Shown here: one piece after another, positions 38,101 to 47,612 of the stretch
Position numbering within the stretch: the stretch's first letter is position 1
Layout: each line of letters starts with the position of its first letter
From: CAVTPD01 sp963736575
GTDB lineage: Bacteria; Bacteroidota; Bacteroidia; Cytophagales; JAAEPT01
Assembly: GCA_963736575.1 (NCBI GenBank)
Contig: CAVTPD010000001.1
Coordinates: 496,001-560,000, forward strand
Length of the DNA: 64,000 nt
Direction of reading: 5' to 3'
Made by a program: the position numbers and the translations under genes
The notes under the pieces: generated by a model
Told to the model about the DNA's origin: nothing
Database searches by the model: none
What the model saw: only the letters and a program-made list of their open reading frames with translations

Positions 38101-38309
38101 ACATGTTTTCAGATGGTTTTGTAGATCAATTTAACCAAGCGGGTACTGAAAAGTTGATGATGAAACGCTTTCAGAAAAAAATAAAAGAAGTTAACCATAT
38201 GCCTTTAGACCAGCAACGTAAAGCCTTTGAGCTTATGATTAACAACTGGAAAGGGCTGTACACTTCCCAGACTGATGATATTGTTTTAGCGGCTTTTTTG
38301 TTGGAATAA
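35193..38309 (+). CDS. Reg_prop beta-propeller sensor with cytoplasmic SpoIIE-type PP2C phosphatase
   Basis: A 1038-residue one-protein sensor. A signal peptide ending SIQSIAQEY leads to a large periplasmic two-component-regulator propeller (FNDSEGLSNSFIYDIAEDEK, KGYMWLASAS and many similar blades) and a Y_Y_Y domain (about 655-730). One membrane helix (about 738-757) and a coiled coil (EIEKRTHLIKEKNKNLTDS) follow. The cytoplasmic SpoIIE phosphatase (about 812-1038) has its metal-binding motifs intact: DIVGGDFYF, GVGDCTGHGVPGG, YMFSDGFVDQF and TDDIVLAAF. It would dephosphorylate a serine/threonine regulator in response to an outside signal. The start is a GTG overlapping the previous stop, so it is translationally coupled. 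Confidence 0.9.
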   Translation: MREIHLALFVLFFSIQSIAQEYEFRHFNDSEGLSNSFIYDIAEDEKGYMWLASASALFKYDGYEFRSFTKENGLVESFVRSIFISDSSIYLGHNNGGLSIGDLQGEFSGVVYEDTLRSAIINIYSYKEYLILITENEGVHLFDPIKRKIISDVSQSRAHTLHVFSSFLEGSQLLIGGESSLESLNLDEFIKGNYKSIIIEKFNSPVLAIQPKNKKELFLSVQDKGVIEYTKQNKASKVLLKIERFKGVPAVHLSMDKTKGLWISTYGDGVFKMLPPYDTLNSSLYQYTDKYGLDKYCQFTYHDSNNHHWVSGFGSGVSYLVNDYLTFYKPLPKSLNNIYSLAIEGGEVAVIADTMLILSNLDWSNPQLYDLPPSVLSEDVSRLLFNGENIYITTKSHGLYSFSKETGEIKRLTLGKSRMTNSVLDAAFYKGYLCLATYNGLVIYDVDKDEVLKEIDIQNGLDHNVVTALYADSVAKMLWFGTKYGSLFFLDNSLMCKKQVLNNYKNDSYFSAITKNELGHLMMATNGNGVIEVITEDSVIVYNETSGLLSNYCYGLNLLSNNHVAAIHRNGITDIDVKKQKCFVINSDYGIKSEVNRNASGVSDQGDLWLGTEGYLVRYNVSKYKPIKSLPKIDVYRLDVNDVKQNIKKDLSLPYGKHKLEYHYQIINLVDKDKFKVEYRMQGLDSNWYSVEMRNVLLFKNVSYGTYRLNIKVIDSFGNEKVYSDFGEITISIPVWYQWWFYPIIIAIILLVIYLYISIQHKNHEKVKNYLYSEIEKRTHLIKEKNKNLTDSINYAKKIQDSLLPSEVKFKELFKEFFILYKPKDIVGGDFYFVREKPGYCVLGVGDCTGHGVPGGFMTMLSINLLNTFVLRDEENRPDKVLKYLHESINNLLHNNHNNDTVHDGLDIALCKIDFRNKVIYFSSARRPLYLVRNGELIIYKGSRISLGEVENKRIFELEIIDYKSGDLLYMFSDGFVDQFNQAGTEKLMMKRFQKKIKEVNHMPLDQQRKAFELMINNWKGLYTSQTDDIVLAAFLLE

Positions 38310-39344
38310 TTAGGTCTTAGGTTTCCATTTATTAGCCAACCATACCAAAGAAAGCATAATAGGTACTTCTATTAAAACACCAACAACGGTGGTTAAAACA
38401 GCCCCACTGTTCAGCCCAAATAAAGCAATAGCTACGGCAACCGCCAATTCAAAGAAATTACTAGCACCAATCATGGCAGCAGGTGCACAAACCTGATGCG
38501 GTAATTTTAACCATTTTCCGCCAAACCAAGCAATAAAGAAAATAAGGTAAGTCTGTATGGCAAGCGGTACAGCTATTAACAGAATGTCAAAGGGTTTGTT
38601 TATGATTACATCTCCTTGAAAGGCAAAAATTAAGATTAATGTACTAAGTAAAGCTATAATCGAATAGGGCTTTAGCTTCGGTATAAAGGTGTTTCTTAAC
38701 CATTTTTCACCATTGGCTTTTACCAAGCTTCGGTTAGTAATATAACCCGCCAGCAATGGAATCACCACAAAGAATACAACAGAGCTTAATAACGTATCAA
38801 ACGGGATGTGAACCGATGTAACGCCCAACAAGAATTGTACAATAGGTATGAACAAAACCAGAATAATAAGATCATTTACAGAAACCTGAACCAAAGTGTA
38901 ATTAGCATCTCCATCGGTTAAGTAAGACCAAACAAAAACCATGGCGGTACAAGGAGCTGCGCCCAAAAGAATTGCACCAGCAATGTATTGTTCGGCTTCT
39001 TCGGGGGTGATTATGGCAGCGTAAATGTTTTTAAAGAACAACCATGCAAAAAAGGCCATGGTAAACGGTTTTATCAACCAGTTGACTACAACCGTTAAAG
39101 CCAATCCTTTTTTGTTGTTGCCCATGTTTTTTAATGATGAAAAATCAATTTGAACCATCATAGGGTATATCATAGCCCAAATCAGAATAGCAACAGGTAT
39201 GTTTACACCAGCGTAAGACCATTCTGCAAGTATAGAAATAGGTTCTTTAAAAAACTTACCCGCTAAAATTCCTAATACAATGCAAAGCAAAACCCATAGG
39301 GTTAGATTTCTTTCGAAGAAATCCATTTTCTTTTTTTCTGACAT
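38310..39344 (-). CDS. acr3: Arsenite efflux transporter Acr3
   Basis: This 344-residue protein has about 10 transmembrane helices and ACR3 signatures: LWVLLCIVLGILAGKF, the MIYPMMVQIDFSSLK stretch, and the conserved cysteine in LGAAPCTAMVFVWSYLT that is essential for arsenite transport. It expels As(III) from the cytoplasm. It is the last gene of the operon arsR-DUF6428-arsC-acr3, starts 2 bp after the arsC stop, and converges directly on the sensor phosphatase gene with no gap. Confidence 0.96.
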   Translation of the reverse strand: MSEKKKMDFFERNLTLWVLLCIVLGILAGKFFKEPISILAEWSYAGVNIPVAILIWAMIYPMMVQIDFSSLKNMGNNKKGLALTVVVNWLIKPFTMAFFAWLFFKNIYAAIITPEEAEQYIAGAILLGAAPCTAMVFVWSYLTDGDANYTLVQVSVNDLIILVLFIPIVQFLLGVTSVHIPFDTLLSSVVFFVVIPLLAGYITNRSLVKANGEKWLRNTFIPKLKPYSIIALLSTLILIFAFQGDVIINKPFDILLIAVPLAIQTYLIFFIAWFGGKWLKLPHQVCAPAAMIGASNFFELAVAVAIALFGLNSGAVLTTVVGVLIEVPIMLSLVWLANKWKPKT

Positions 39345-39346
39345 GC

Positions 39347-39967
39347 TTAGGCTACTTTAGAAAATACGAATAATAATTCACGGGCAATGTCACGGCACCG
39401 TTCAGCATATTTTTCTGCTTGTTGTGGTGTGTTGTCAAATGCCTTTGGGTCTTCATAAGGAAGCGAAATCCTTTTGGCTGCATCAGGTATAAATGGACAA
39501 TTTTGGTCGGCATGTGTACAAGTCATTATTGCAGCATAACCGTTTGTTGGATTGAAGGAATTATCAAATCGCTTAGAAAAACCAATTAATGGAACTTCAT
39601 TTTCAGCATATTTTATACTGTAAATAGGATTTTCGACTTCAGCAAGTTTAATGATTTGCAAACCAGCCTCTTCCAATGCTTTTGCAGCAGAAGGAAATAA
39701 AGCTGTAGCTTCTGTTCCACCAGAATAAGAAAATACATTTTTAATGCCGAAATGATGTGCCGCTACTTGCGCCCAAACTTGAGATAAGTGACTTCTTCTG
39801 GAATTATGAGTACAGATGAAAACCAAATTGGCTATTCCGTTTTCTTGTAATTGTGTTTTTACAAAATCCGAAAGCTGTGATAGTGCTTTTTTTCGCGCTT
39901 CTGGAATCTGGCCCAATTCAGTTAAAACTGAATTGATATAGTTGTTTAAACTTGTGTAATAATTCAT
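39347..39967 (-). CDS. arsC: Arsenate reductase, low-molecular-weight phosphatase type
   Basis: This 206-residue protein has the phosphatase-fold P-loop VFICTHNSRRSHLSQVW (Cx5R, Cys near residue 51). Further cysteines follow in TCTHADQNCPF and in the C-terminal AERCRDIARELL. These thiols and the long N-terminal extension fit the ArsC-type/ arsenate-mycothiol-like branch seen beside acr3 in Bacteroidota. It would reduce arsenate to arsenite for export by Acr3. A true protein-tyrosine phosphatase role is less likely given the context. Confidence 0.9.
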   Translation of the reverse strand: MNYYTSLNNYINSVLTELGQIPEARKKALSQLSDFVKTQLQENGIANLVFICTHNSRRSHLSQVWAQVAAHHFGIKNVFSYSGGTEATALFPSAAKALEEAGLQIIKLAEVENPIYSIKYAENEVPLIGFSKRFDNSFNPTNGYAAIMTCTHADQNCPFIPDAAKRISLPYEDPKAFDNTPQQAEKYAERCRDIARELLFVFSKVA

Positions 39968-40009
39968 TTTTTTAGATATAGATGGGGGATTTTTAACTTT
40001 TTAAAGGAT

Positions 40010-40486
40010 TTAACAACAACCAGATTCTGGTGTGCAACAACTTTGAGTATCCTCTGTTTTTTGGTTAGACCAACGGATTTTTGGTTTTTCCTGCGGAATG
40101 CCGCACTTGTCTTTAGCAAGGCAATCAGTTTGTTTGTTACTTAGAATAAAGTTTACGCCATCGAATTCTAAACCGTATTTTCCAATAGTGTCCGACTGGT
40201 ATTCTACCTCAATTTCTAAATCACCAATGGCCAACACCTTTTCAGAAAGCGCTATTATGTTGATTAACTTCTCTGGTTTTAATTGATGGTCGGTATCGTC
40301 TGCTGTCCATAGCTGAAAATTGGCTACTTCTTCATGACGTACTGTTCCACCACAATCAATAAAGTCTTTCGTTATTTTACCTACTTCAGTAACATGAAAG
40401 TGAGTAGGAACAAACGAACCGTTAGGTAATACAAAACGTAATGTTTCAATTTCGCTAAGGTGTTTTTTTATTTCAGAGATTCTCAT
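40010..40486 (-). CDS. DUF6428 family protein of arsenic operon
   Basis: This 158-residue protein begins MRISEIKKHLSEIETLRFVL, with VPTHFHVTEVGKI and FIDCGGTVRHEEVANFQLW, the pattern of DUF6428 proteins regularly found between arsR and arsC. It ends with paired cysteines (SCCTPESGCC), which look suited to binding As(III) or another soft metal. An arsenic chaperone role is inference. The start codon is preceded by an AT-rich stretch partly similar to the arsR palindrome. Confidence 0.85.
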   Translation of the reverse strand: MRISEIKKHLSEIETLRFVLPNGSFVPTHFHVTEVGKITKDFIDCGGTVRHEEVANFQLWTADDTDHQLKPEKLINIIALSEKVLAIGDLEIEVEYQSDTIGKYGLEFDGVNFILSNKQTDCLAKDKCGIPQEKPKIRWSNQKTEDTQSCCTPESGCC

Positions 40487-40520
40487 ATAGCAATAATTAA
40501 ATATGATTTAACAAATTTTT

Positions 40521-40851
40521 TTAGCAGCAGCTATTCGGGTTTTCTATTTTAACAGAAAGCACATTAAAAGCAGCTACAACTTTGTTCCATGTATCAGGAT
40601 TAATGCAATAACAAATGTTTTTACCGCTAATGGTACCTTGTATTAGGCCTACTCTTTTTAATTCCGAAAGATGTCTTGAAATAGTAGGTTGGGCTAACGG
40701 AAGCTCTTCAACAATGTCATTGCATATACAAGAAGGTGTTTTAGCTAAGATATTCCATTATTGATAATCTTGCCGGATGACCTAATACCTTCAGTATATC
40801 TGCCAGTTGTGTTGTTTCTAAAGAGAAGCCTTCTGTCTTTGTTATTCCCAT
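40521..40851 (-). pseudogene. arsR: ArsR-type repressor, one frameshift near 40755
   Basis: Start ATG at 40851 reads LADILKVLGHPARLSIMEYL then stops; the frame one base further on continues AKTPSCICNDIVEELPLAQP, TISRHLSELKRVGLIQG, NICYCINPDTW and ends SCC. Removing one base in TATCTTAGCTAAAA gives one winged-helix repressor of about 109 residues. The SCICND cysteine pair lies at the position of the As(III)-sensing CxC of classical ArsR, and the NICYC and terminal CC cysteines may also bind arsenic. It would repress the operon until arsenite binds. The indel may be sequencing error; if real, the operon is constitutive. Confidence 0.87.
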
Positions 40852-40877
40852 ATTGCAATATTAGAATATGTTAACAT
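40850..40877 (-). promoter_or_regulatory. Candidate ArsR operator region
   Basis: Two perfect palindromes lie at and just before the arsR start: ATATTGCAATAT (40850-40861, touching the ATG) and ATGTTAACAT (40868-40877). Autoregulated ArsR repressors bind dyads at this place. Which one is the operator cannot be decided by eye. Confidence 0.5.
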
Positions 40878-41018
40878 GTTTCCAAATAAATTTTTTGTTA
40901 ACAAAAGAAGTAGTTTGGTTAATATTAGCTTAACTATTAAATGAGCAGGATTTAAACTACAGGGAAGAAACACTTAACACTACATGATCACATTTGCAGC
41001 AACAAACAAAACTGCAAA

Positions 41019-42836
41019 ATGAAAAAACGTTACATCTTAGGACTGCTTGTTTCTGCATTTATGATGAATGCACGAGCGCAAGAATTACCTTTTCCTGCAA
41101 TTCAGGAAAAATTTCTACGACGCTTCTCAATATGCGGAAGATTTAGTACGAAGTAATGATCCCAGCTTCACCATTTAAATACGATGTCTTTTTGTTGGTG
41201 GTGTTGATAAGGTTTATAATCAAGAACGGACTATCTGCTTTCGCTAAAGAATGGCAAGATTTCACAGGCTTTTATTCCAATTGAAGGAAGAAGTGATTCT
41301 GGTTATGTGGTGGTTAACCACGAAAGAGTCAATGCAGATGATGTTAATGGAGACGGTGGAGGTATGACTGTTTTTACGGCTTACTATAACCCAGCTACAG
41401 ATACATGGGAAGCTGTTCAACCGGATGGTGGTTATAAATTCAGAAATGTAGACTTTTCTAATGTTGGCGGAACAGGTGCTAACTGTGGTGGTATTCAAAC
41501 TTCGTGGGGTCAAGTTTGGACTGCAGAGGAATGGGGTTCTGAATTCGGAAGTAATGATGCCTTGTTTTCAGGCGGTGAAGGATTTAGAGATCTTTCAGAT
41601 TATACGATTAAACAATATAATGGTACTTCTGTAAACGAAACAATAGCAAGACACATGAACTTCCAGTACATGGTTGAAATTGATGTCGAAAAAGCAGAAG
41701 CAATCAGAAAAAACTACAATATGGGTCGTTACGATCACGAAGGTGGTTGGATATCTTCAGACAGAAGAACAGTTTATCTTTCAGATGATAACTCGTCAGG
41801 TTCAGTTTTATTTAGATTTGTAGCTGATGCGGCTGAAGATTTTTCTAAAGGTCAACTAGCAGCTTATAAACAATCTGCCGATGGAGAGATGGGTACTTGG
41901 GTTAATTTACCAATGACTTTAGAAGCTTCGATGCATGCACAAGAAGAAGCTTTAAAATTAGGGGCTACAATTTTTATGCGTTTAGAATGGGTAGAAGGCA
42001 TAAATGACGAGACTGTTTTTATTACAGAAACTGGTAGAGGAGGGAAACAATCAATAGCTCCTAAAATGAGATTAGGCGGAATGCCAGCTAAACATTTAAA
42101 AGACATGAGCTCATGGTCAGATGCAGACAGTTCTTTTGCGGATGTCTATGGCAGAGTATTACGTTTAAATACAGCAACTGGTAAAATTGAATCTGCTATT
42201 GAAGGTGGTGGTGAGCTTAACGGAGAAGTTCCAACTGGAAATCACTTGTCTTCACCGGATGGTTTAACATCTATAAAGTTTGATGGCAGAACTTTTCTAG
42301 CCATTAATGAAGATATGAATCCAAGTGGAGCACCCGCCAACCCCGCACAATTTGAAACTAAACTTAACGAAGTTTACATTGTTGAAATAACTGACGATAC
42401 TCCGGGTAAAACGTATTCTGTAAATACAGATTTAGGTAGATTCTTAGTAGGTCCAAATGGTTGTGAAACTACAGGTGGTCGTTTTACACCAGACGGTTCT
42501 ACGTATTTTGTAAACATTCAGCACCCGGCTACAGATAACGAATATCCTTTTAACCACTCTACTACTTTAGCCGTTACGGGTTTTAAAGATTATTTAAAAA
42601 CAACTGGTTTTGGAGATACTTTCGACAAGAACGACAGCGGATTTCAAATTTACCCGAACCCGGTTTCTAGGGAATTACACTTAAACGAAACAACGGATGT
42701 GGCTATTTACGATGCTGCAGGTATAAGAGTTAAAGTTCAAAGAAGCACAAACAGAGTTGATGTATCTGGATTAGTTTCGGGTATTTATTTTATCCAAAAC
42801 ACAAAAGGTGAAATGAAGAAATTAGTAGTTGAATAA
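41019..42836 (+). pseudogene. PhoX/DUF839-like alkaline phosphatase with T9SS type A sorting domain, N-terminal region disrupted by several indels
   Basis: A signal peptide (MKKRYILGLLVSAFMMNARA) opens at 41019. The frame then breaks repeatedly between 41100 and 41290: fragments readable as AEDLVRSND, SPFKYDV, VGGVDKVYN and ISQAFIPIEGR lie in different frames. From 41307 the frame is open for 509 residues: GYVVVNHERVNADD, NVGGTGANCGGIQTSWG, HEGGWISSDRRTVYLSDD, LSSPDGLTSIKFDGRTFLAI. These fit the PhoX-type beta-propeller phosphatase (Ca/Fe cofactor, phosphate release outside the cell). The C-terminus is a type A sorting domain (FQIYPNPVSRELHLN ... GIYFIQN). Either a poorly read stretch or a recent 5' decay. 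Confidence 0.8.
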
Positions 42837-42874
42837 GCAATAGCACAACGCTAGTTTTAATTATAATCATTTTC

Positions 42875-42907
42875 CAAAGGGTACTTTTTAATTAAAAGTA
42901 CCCTTTG
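42875..42907 (+). terminator. Terminator after the PhoX-like gene
   Basis: A 14-bp stem (CAAAGGGTACTTTT / AAAAGTACCCTTTG) with a 5-nt loop is followed by TTTTATTT, just upstream of the peroxidase gene. Confidence 0.85.
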
Positions 42908-42924
42908 TTTTATTTATTCCGAAT

Positions 42925-44842
42925 ATGAAAAAAGGGCAAGTCTTATTCCTATTAGTTCTACTATCAATTATTACTTTTTCTGCTTTTCAAAAGAAGCAAG
43001 TAACCCCCAACATGGTGGTGAAAGATCGTTTAATGCAAGATTTGAACGAATTCAAAGAGCTTGTAAATAAGTTAACTACTTCCGCAAATCAGAAAGCCTC
43101 AAAAGAGGAACTGATAGCCCTGCATAAAAAAGCCAGAAATCAATACAAAAAAATAGAAGGCTATGTTTCATTACTTTTTCCGTTTTACCAGAAAAAGATC
43201 TTAGGAGGCCCAGTTTATGGGTTAAAAGTAGATGTTGTTAAAATCTTTCGGGTAGATCCAGAGGGGCTTCAGGTAATTGAAGAATTACTTGCAGAAGATG
43301 AATTAGATAAGACTTCAATTCAAGTTCAATTAAATAAACTACAATACACTGTCACTAATTTGGAAAAAGAATTAAGTACATATAAACTTAATAACATGCA
43401 GATTTTTGAAGCCTCAAGAATAGAGTTAGTTAACTTAGTGACATTGGGTGTGAGTGGCTTTGATTCACCAGCATTTTTATACTCTATTTCTGAAACAAAG
43501 ACGGCTCTCAGTTCCATTCAAGAAGATTTGCAGATTTTTTACAATAATGCAGAAGACAAGGATTTACAAAAAGATATTGCTAAACGTTTTAAAATATCTG
43601 ATAAACTCCTGAAATCTAGTTTTGATGATTTTGATCGTTTTTCTTTTGTGAAAGAAGTAACGGAACCACTACACGCAGCTATTTTAAACCTCCATAAAAA
43701 AAGTGGTTATGAACTTTATCACGAAGTAAGTCCTAATGAAAGAGCATTTAATTACCTGTCAGAAGGATTGTTTCAAAAAGATTTCTTAAACCCATATTAC
43801 AGCCAAAGAGGAAACCAGAAAGGATATGAACCCAATCAGGATTTGGTAGATTTAGGTAAAATGTTGTTTTTCGATCCCATTCTTTCAGGAAATAACGAAC
43901 GTTCTTGTTCTTCTTGTCATCAACCCGAAAAAGCCTTTACCGACAATTCAGCTAAAAGTTTAGCTTTTGATTTTGAAGGAACAGTAGACAGGAATTCACC
44001 TACTTTAATCAATTCCACCTTTCAGGATAATTTTTTTTGGGATATGCGTTCCGAAGATTTAAACAACCAAATAGAACACGTGGTTTTAAGTCATAAAGAA
44101 TTCAGAACCGATTTTAATGAAATTGTAGCCAAACTAAACCAAAGCCAAGAATACATAGACTTATTTGGCAAAAGCTACTCATCTTTCCCAAGAAGTCAAC
44201 GCATTAATACGGGTACGGTAAAAGATGCACTTGAAGCATATGTTAGAAGTTTACAAGCACTTAATTCACCCTTTGATAAATACATCCGCGGTGAAGAATC
44301 GAAGATCCCCCAAAGCAGTTATTACGTGGTTTTAATCTTGTTTATGGGAAAAGCCAATTGTGGAACTTGTCATTTTGCGCCGTTTTTAACGGCACCGTAC
44401 CGCCACATTACAACGAAACGGAAGGCGAAGTTCTAGGTGTAACCGCCACTTCAGAAATGAACCAAAATAGATGAGGATGAAGGAGGTTATGAGGTATACA
44501 AGGAAGACGTTTCGGGAAATAATTTTTATGAAAGGAATGTTTAAAACTCCAACCGTTAGAAATATAGAACTAACGGCACCTTACATGCATAATGGTGCTT
44601 TTAAAACTTTAGAAGAAGTAGTAGAGTTCTACGATTTAGGTGGCGGTCAAGGTTTGGGTTTAGAGATGCCTTCGCAAACATTATCGGCAGATCATTTAAA
44701 TTTTACCGAAGAAGAGGAAGAAGCACTAATCGCTTTCATGAAATCCTTAACAGATACTTCAGGTCTAACTTCTAGACCAAAAAAATTACCCAAGTTTGAG
44801 TCTTCAGCATTGAATATGCGTAAAATTGGCGGGGTGTATTAA
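42925..44842 (+). pseudogene. Di-haem cytochrome c peroxidase (MauG/CcpA family), disrupted near 44320-44540
   Basis: The N-terminal 490 residues have a signal peptide, then a helical region (about 30-270) common in Bacteroidota members, then haem motif one (RSCSSCHQPEKAFTD, about residue 328). Haem motif two (NCGTCHFAP, about 478) follows. The reading frame is lost several times between 44320 and 44540 and the C-terminal part (FKTPTVRNIELTAPYMHNGA, FKTLEEVVEFYDLGGGQ) resumes in another frame to 44842. In one frame it would be an exported peroxidase of about 640 residues reducing hydrogen peroxide with cytochrome electrons. Multiple clustered indels suggest a poorly read stretch or decay. Confidence 0.85.
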
Positions 44843-45052
44843 ACCCTGTTGGTTTGTTTGTGTCTCTTTTTTAGTTACTTAACCTAAAGGGTGTTTACCT
44901 TTTTTGTTTTTTTAGGATAAATGGTAGTTAAGTAAAGTCATAACTAATTGTTATATTAGAAGTTGAGTTCACTGTTATCAGAAAGATAACCACCATTACA
45001 TCCCATTTATTTTAGAATCAATTATTCTAAAACTGTTTATTAATTATTTGCG

Positions 45053-47500
45053 ATGAGAAAACTAGTACTAATTTTATTAGCATGTGTTGGTACGCATGTG
45101 TATGCACAAAATTCTTCGCCCGGTAGCTACCCAAACTACAAGGCAGAACAAATTGAGATGATTAAAAAATCCATTGAAGAACGTGGTGGTTTAGAAGAGA
45201 TGCCTTCTACAGAACCAAAACCAACTTCAGGATTAAGAACGGCTGCTATTCCGCAGACCGTAGACAATAGAATTAAAATTGGTTGTCAAGAACTGTTTGT
45301 TAACGGTACCAATATAGCTTGGGTTAATTTTGCTATGGATGTAGGGCAAGATCCAGATAACGGAAATGCTCAGCGGCCTAATATGACAAAATTCAAGAGT
45401 ATTTTTGATCAAGCACAAGCTTCGGGAATGAATACCATTAGATGGTGGTTGCATGTGAATGGTTCTCATAGCCCTTCTTTTAATGGTAATAATATGACCA
45501 GCGGTATTTCTCAATACATGATTGAAGACATGAAAGCTATTTTAGATGCTGCGTGGGAAAGAAACCTAAGAGTTCAAATTTGTCTATGGTCTTTTGATAT
45601 GTTAAAAAGTGATCAGTATAAAGTTAACATTACCAATACTGAAAAATTATTAACAGAAGACGCTGCATTAGAAGCTTATATTAATAATGCTTTAATACCT
45701 ATGGTAAATGGCTTAGAAGGCCACCCAGGTTTAATGGCATGGGAAATCTTTAATGAACCAGAAGGTATGTCTAATGAATTTGGTTGGGATGGAGTAAATC
45801 ATGTTCCTATGTCCGATATTCAAAAAGTAGTGAACAGGTGTACAGCAGCCATACACAGAGAAGATCCAGAAGTTTTAGTAACCAGTGGTTCATGGGCCTT
45901 TAATGCACATACAGATATAGGTTCGTACACTAACTATTACAGCGATGCAAGACTAATTGCAGCGGGTGGTGAAGCCGAAGGAACGCTAGATTTCTATAAT
46001 GTTCATTATTACGATTGGGCGGGTCAAAACCGTTCCCCTTTCCATAATGCATACAGCCATTGGGGTTTAGATAAACCTTTAGTGGTGGCAGAGTACTATC
46101 CCAACGACCAAAATGATAATCCTAATGTAACCGCTTTGTTTGGTGTTCCTTTCGAAGACTTACCTAAAACATTGTATGAAACAGGGTATGCCGGCCAAAT
46201 GAACTGGTCTGAAACAGACAGATCATGGGATGAAATTAGTGGCCCTATTGATGCCTTTTATATGTATTTAGAGGATGAAGATAAATTAGATGACATCACC
46301 ATTAATAAAACAGCTTGTGGAGAAGCCTTTTTTGCTGTATCTGATGTAGAAATTTGCCAAGGAGAATCTGTCGCTTTTTCAGAAATAACGGATAACGGAG
46401 TTTCTTATTCATGGAGTTTTGGGGAAGGAGCATCTCAGCCTTCGTTTAATTCTATGACACCCCCAGCAATTACATATTCAACTTCAGGAGAAAAAACTAT
46501 TTCTTTAATCGTTGAAAATGGTGTAGGGGATATGACAAGCTATGAGAAAAAAATAACTGTAATTTCTTCAGAATCTTCTTATAGTGTTTCTTTGGCTACA
46601 ACAGCTTCAATGAATTGTCAGTTAACTGAAAATGCTGCTTTTGAAGTTTCTATAAGCCCTGAAATTAGTGGTTCTGCTGGCGATGTAACGGTTTCTCCTT
46701 TAAAAACGGTTGGCAAGATGCTTCTACTCAGTACTGAATTTATTATTGAAAGTGATGGTACTGTAGCTGGTATGGATAACGCATCTGTTTATATTGGCGG
46801 TGTTTGGTCTACTTGGACATCTAATTACTATGATTTTACGGGTACTTTTGGAAGTGGAGCAACAGCTACAATTAATTTCACAGCCGAAAATACAAATGAT
46901 AGCCCTAGAGAATTAACTGTACTTATAGACGGTAATGCTGAAACCGTTTTTGCTGCATTTAACGGCGTAGGTGCTGTTACCGTTGATGTTCCTGCTGGTA
47001 CACATACAATAACATTCAGTAATACGGGTAATGACTGGGTGCAAGTATCTAACTTTCAATTTACAGGCTTGGGTGTAGACCTTTCTTACGAATGGTTTTA
47101 TAATGGGACTCAGTTTAATACAGATGCCTCTTTAACTTCGGTAGAGATTCCTTCATGGAATGCTGAAGATGAAATTTATGTAGGTGTTGTGACCGGTGAA
47201 ATTGAAAAGTGTGTAGCAACAACGTTGTATTCAGATACTTTAATAAATAATGATTGTGTTACATCTATAAATTTTATTGCTGAAGAAGAAAATGTGAACG
47301 TGTTTCCTAATCCGTTTACGTCTGAATTAAGCGTAGATTTTGAAGGAGCAATTTCGGTTATGAATATTAACGGAGCATTATTGTCAACAACAATAGCTAA
47401 TGGCTTAACTAAAGTTGGCCAAAGTTTAGAGCCTGGGATTTATATTCTGTCATTAGAAAATAATAGTGGTAGAAAAACGATTAAGGTGATTAAGCAATAA
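45053..47500 (+). CDS. Secreted GH5-like glycoside hydrolase with PKD and T9SS type A sorting domains
   Basis: This 815-residue protein has a signal peptide (ACVGTHVYAQ, cleavage near 19). A TIM-barrel hydrolase (about 75-420) resembles GH5 mannanases/cellulases: NGTNIAWVNFAMDVGQD, SGMNTIRWWLHVNG, the acid/base glutamate in LMAWEIFNEPEG (about 235) and the nucleophile glutamate in KPLVVAEYYPN (about 346). A PKD domain (about 435-510), a beta-sandwich carbohydrate-binding-like region with VYIGGVWSTW (about 530-680) and an Ig-like part follow. The end is a type A sorting domain (VNVFPNPFTSELSVDF ... GIYILSLEN). It probably attacks beta-mannan or beta-glucan outside the cell; the exact polymer is not determined. 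Confidence 0.85.
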   Translation: MRKLVLILLACVGTHVYAQNSSPGSYPNYKAEQIEMIKKSIEERGGLEEMPSTEPKPTSGLRTAAIPQTVDNRIKIGCQELFVNGTNIAWVNFAMDVGQDPDNGNAQRPNMTKFKSIFDQAQASGMNTIRWWLHVNGSHSPSFNGNNMTSGISQYMIEDMKAILDAAWERNLRVQICLWSFDMLKSDQYKVNITNTEKLLTEDAALEAYINNALIPMVNGLEGHPGLMAWEIFNEPEGMSNEFGWDGVNHVPMSDIQKVVNRCTAAIHREDPEVLVTSGSWAFNAHTDIGSYTNYYSDARLIAAGGEAEGTLDFYNVHYYDWAGQNRSPFHNAYSHWGLDKPLVVAEYYPNDQNDNPNVTALFGVPFEDLPKTLYETGYAGQMNWSETDRSWDEISGPIDAFYMYLEDEDKLDDITINKTACGEAFFAVSDVEICQGESVAFSEITDNGVSYSWSFGEGASQPSFNSMTPPAITYSTSGEKTISLIVENGVGDMTSYEKKITVISSESSYSVSLATTASMNCQLTENAAFEVSISPEISGSAGDVTVSPLKTVGKMLLLSTEFIIESDGTVAGMDNASVYIGGVWSTWTSNYYDFTGTFGSGATATINFTAENTNDSPRELTVLIDGNAETVFAAFNGVGAVTVDVPAGTHTITFSNTGNDWVQVSNFQFTGLGVDLSYEWFYNGTQFNTDASLTSVEIPSWNAEDEIYVGVVTGEIEKCVATTLYSDTLINNDCVTSINFIAEEENVNVFPNPFTSELSVDFEGAISVMNINGALLSTTIANGLTKVGQSLEPGIYILSLENNSGRKTIKVIKQ

Positions 47501-47520
47501 ATACTTGCTTAAACCATTAT

Positions 47521-47554
47521 TAAGGCACTGTTTTTAGCAGTGCCTTATTTTTTT
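47521..47554 (+). terminator. Terminator after the GH5 gene
   Basis: The stem TAAGGCACTG / CAGTGCCTTA with a 7-nt loop is followed by a run of seven T, 20 bp after the stop codon. Confidence 0.9.
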
Positions 47555-47612
47555 AAAAATAATCTAGTTTTGCTGCATACTTTTTACTCCTAAAAGAGAA
47601 GTTATAATAACT

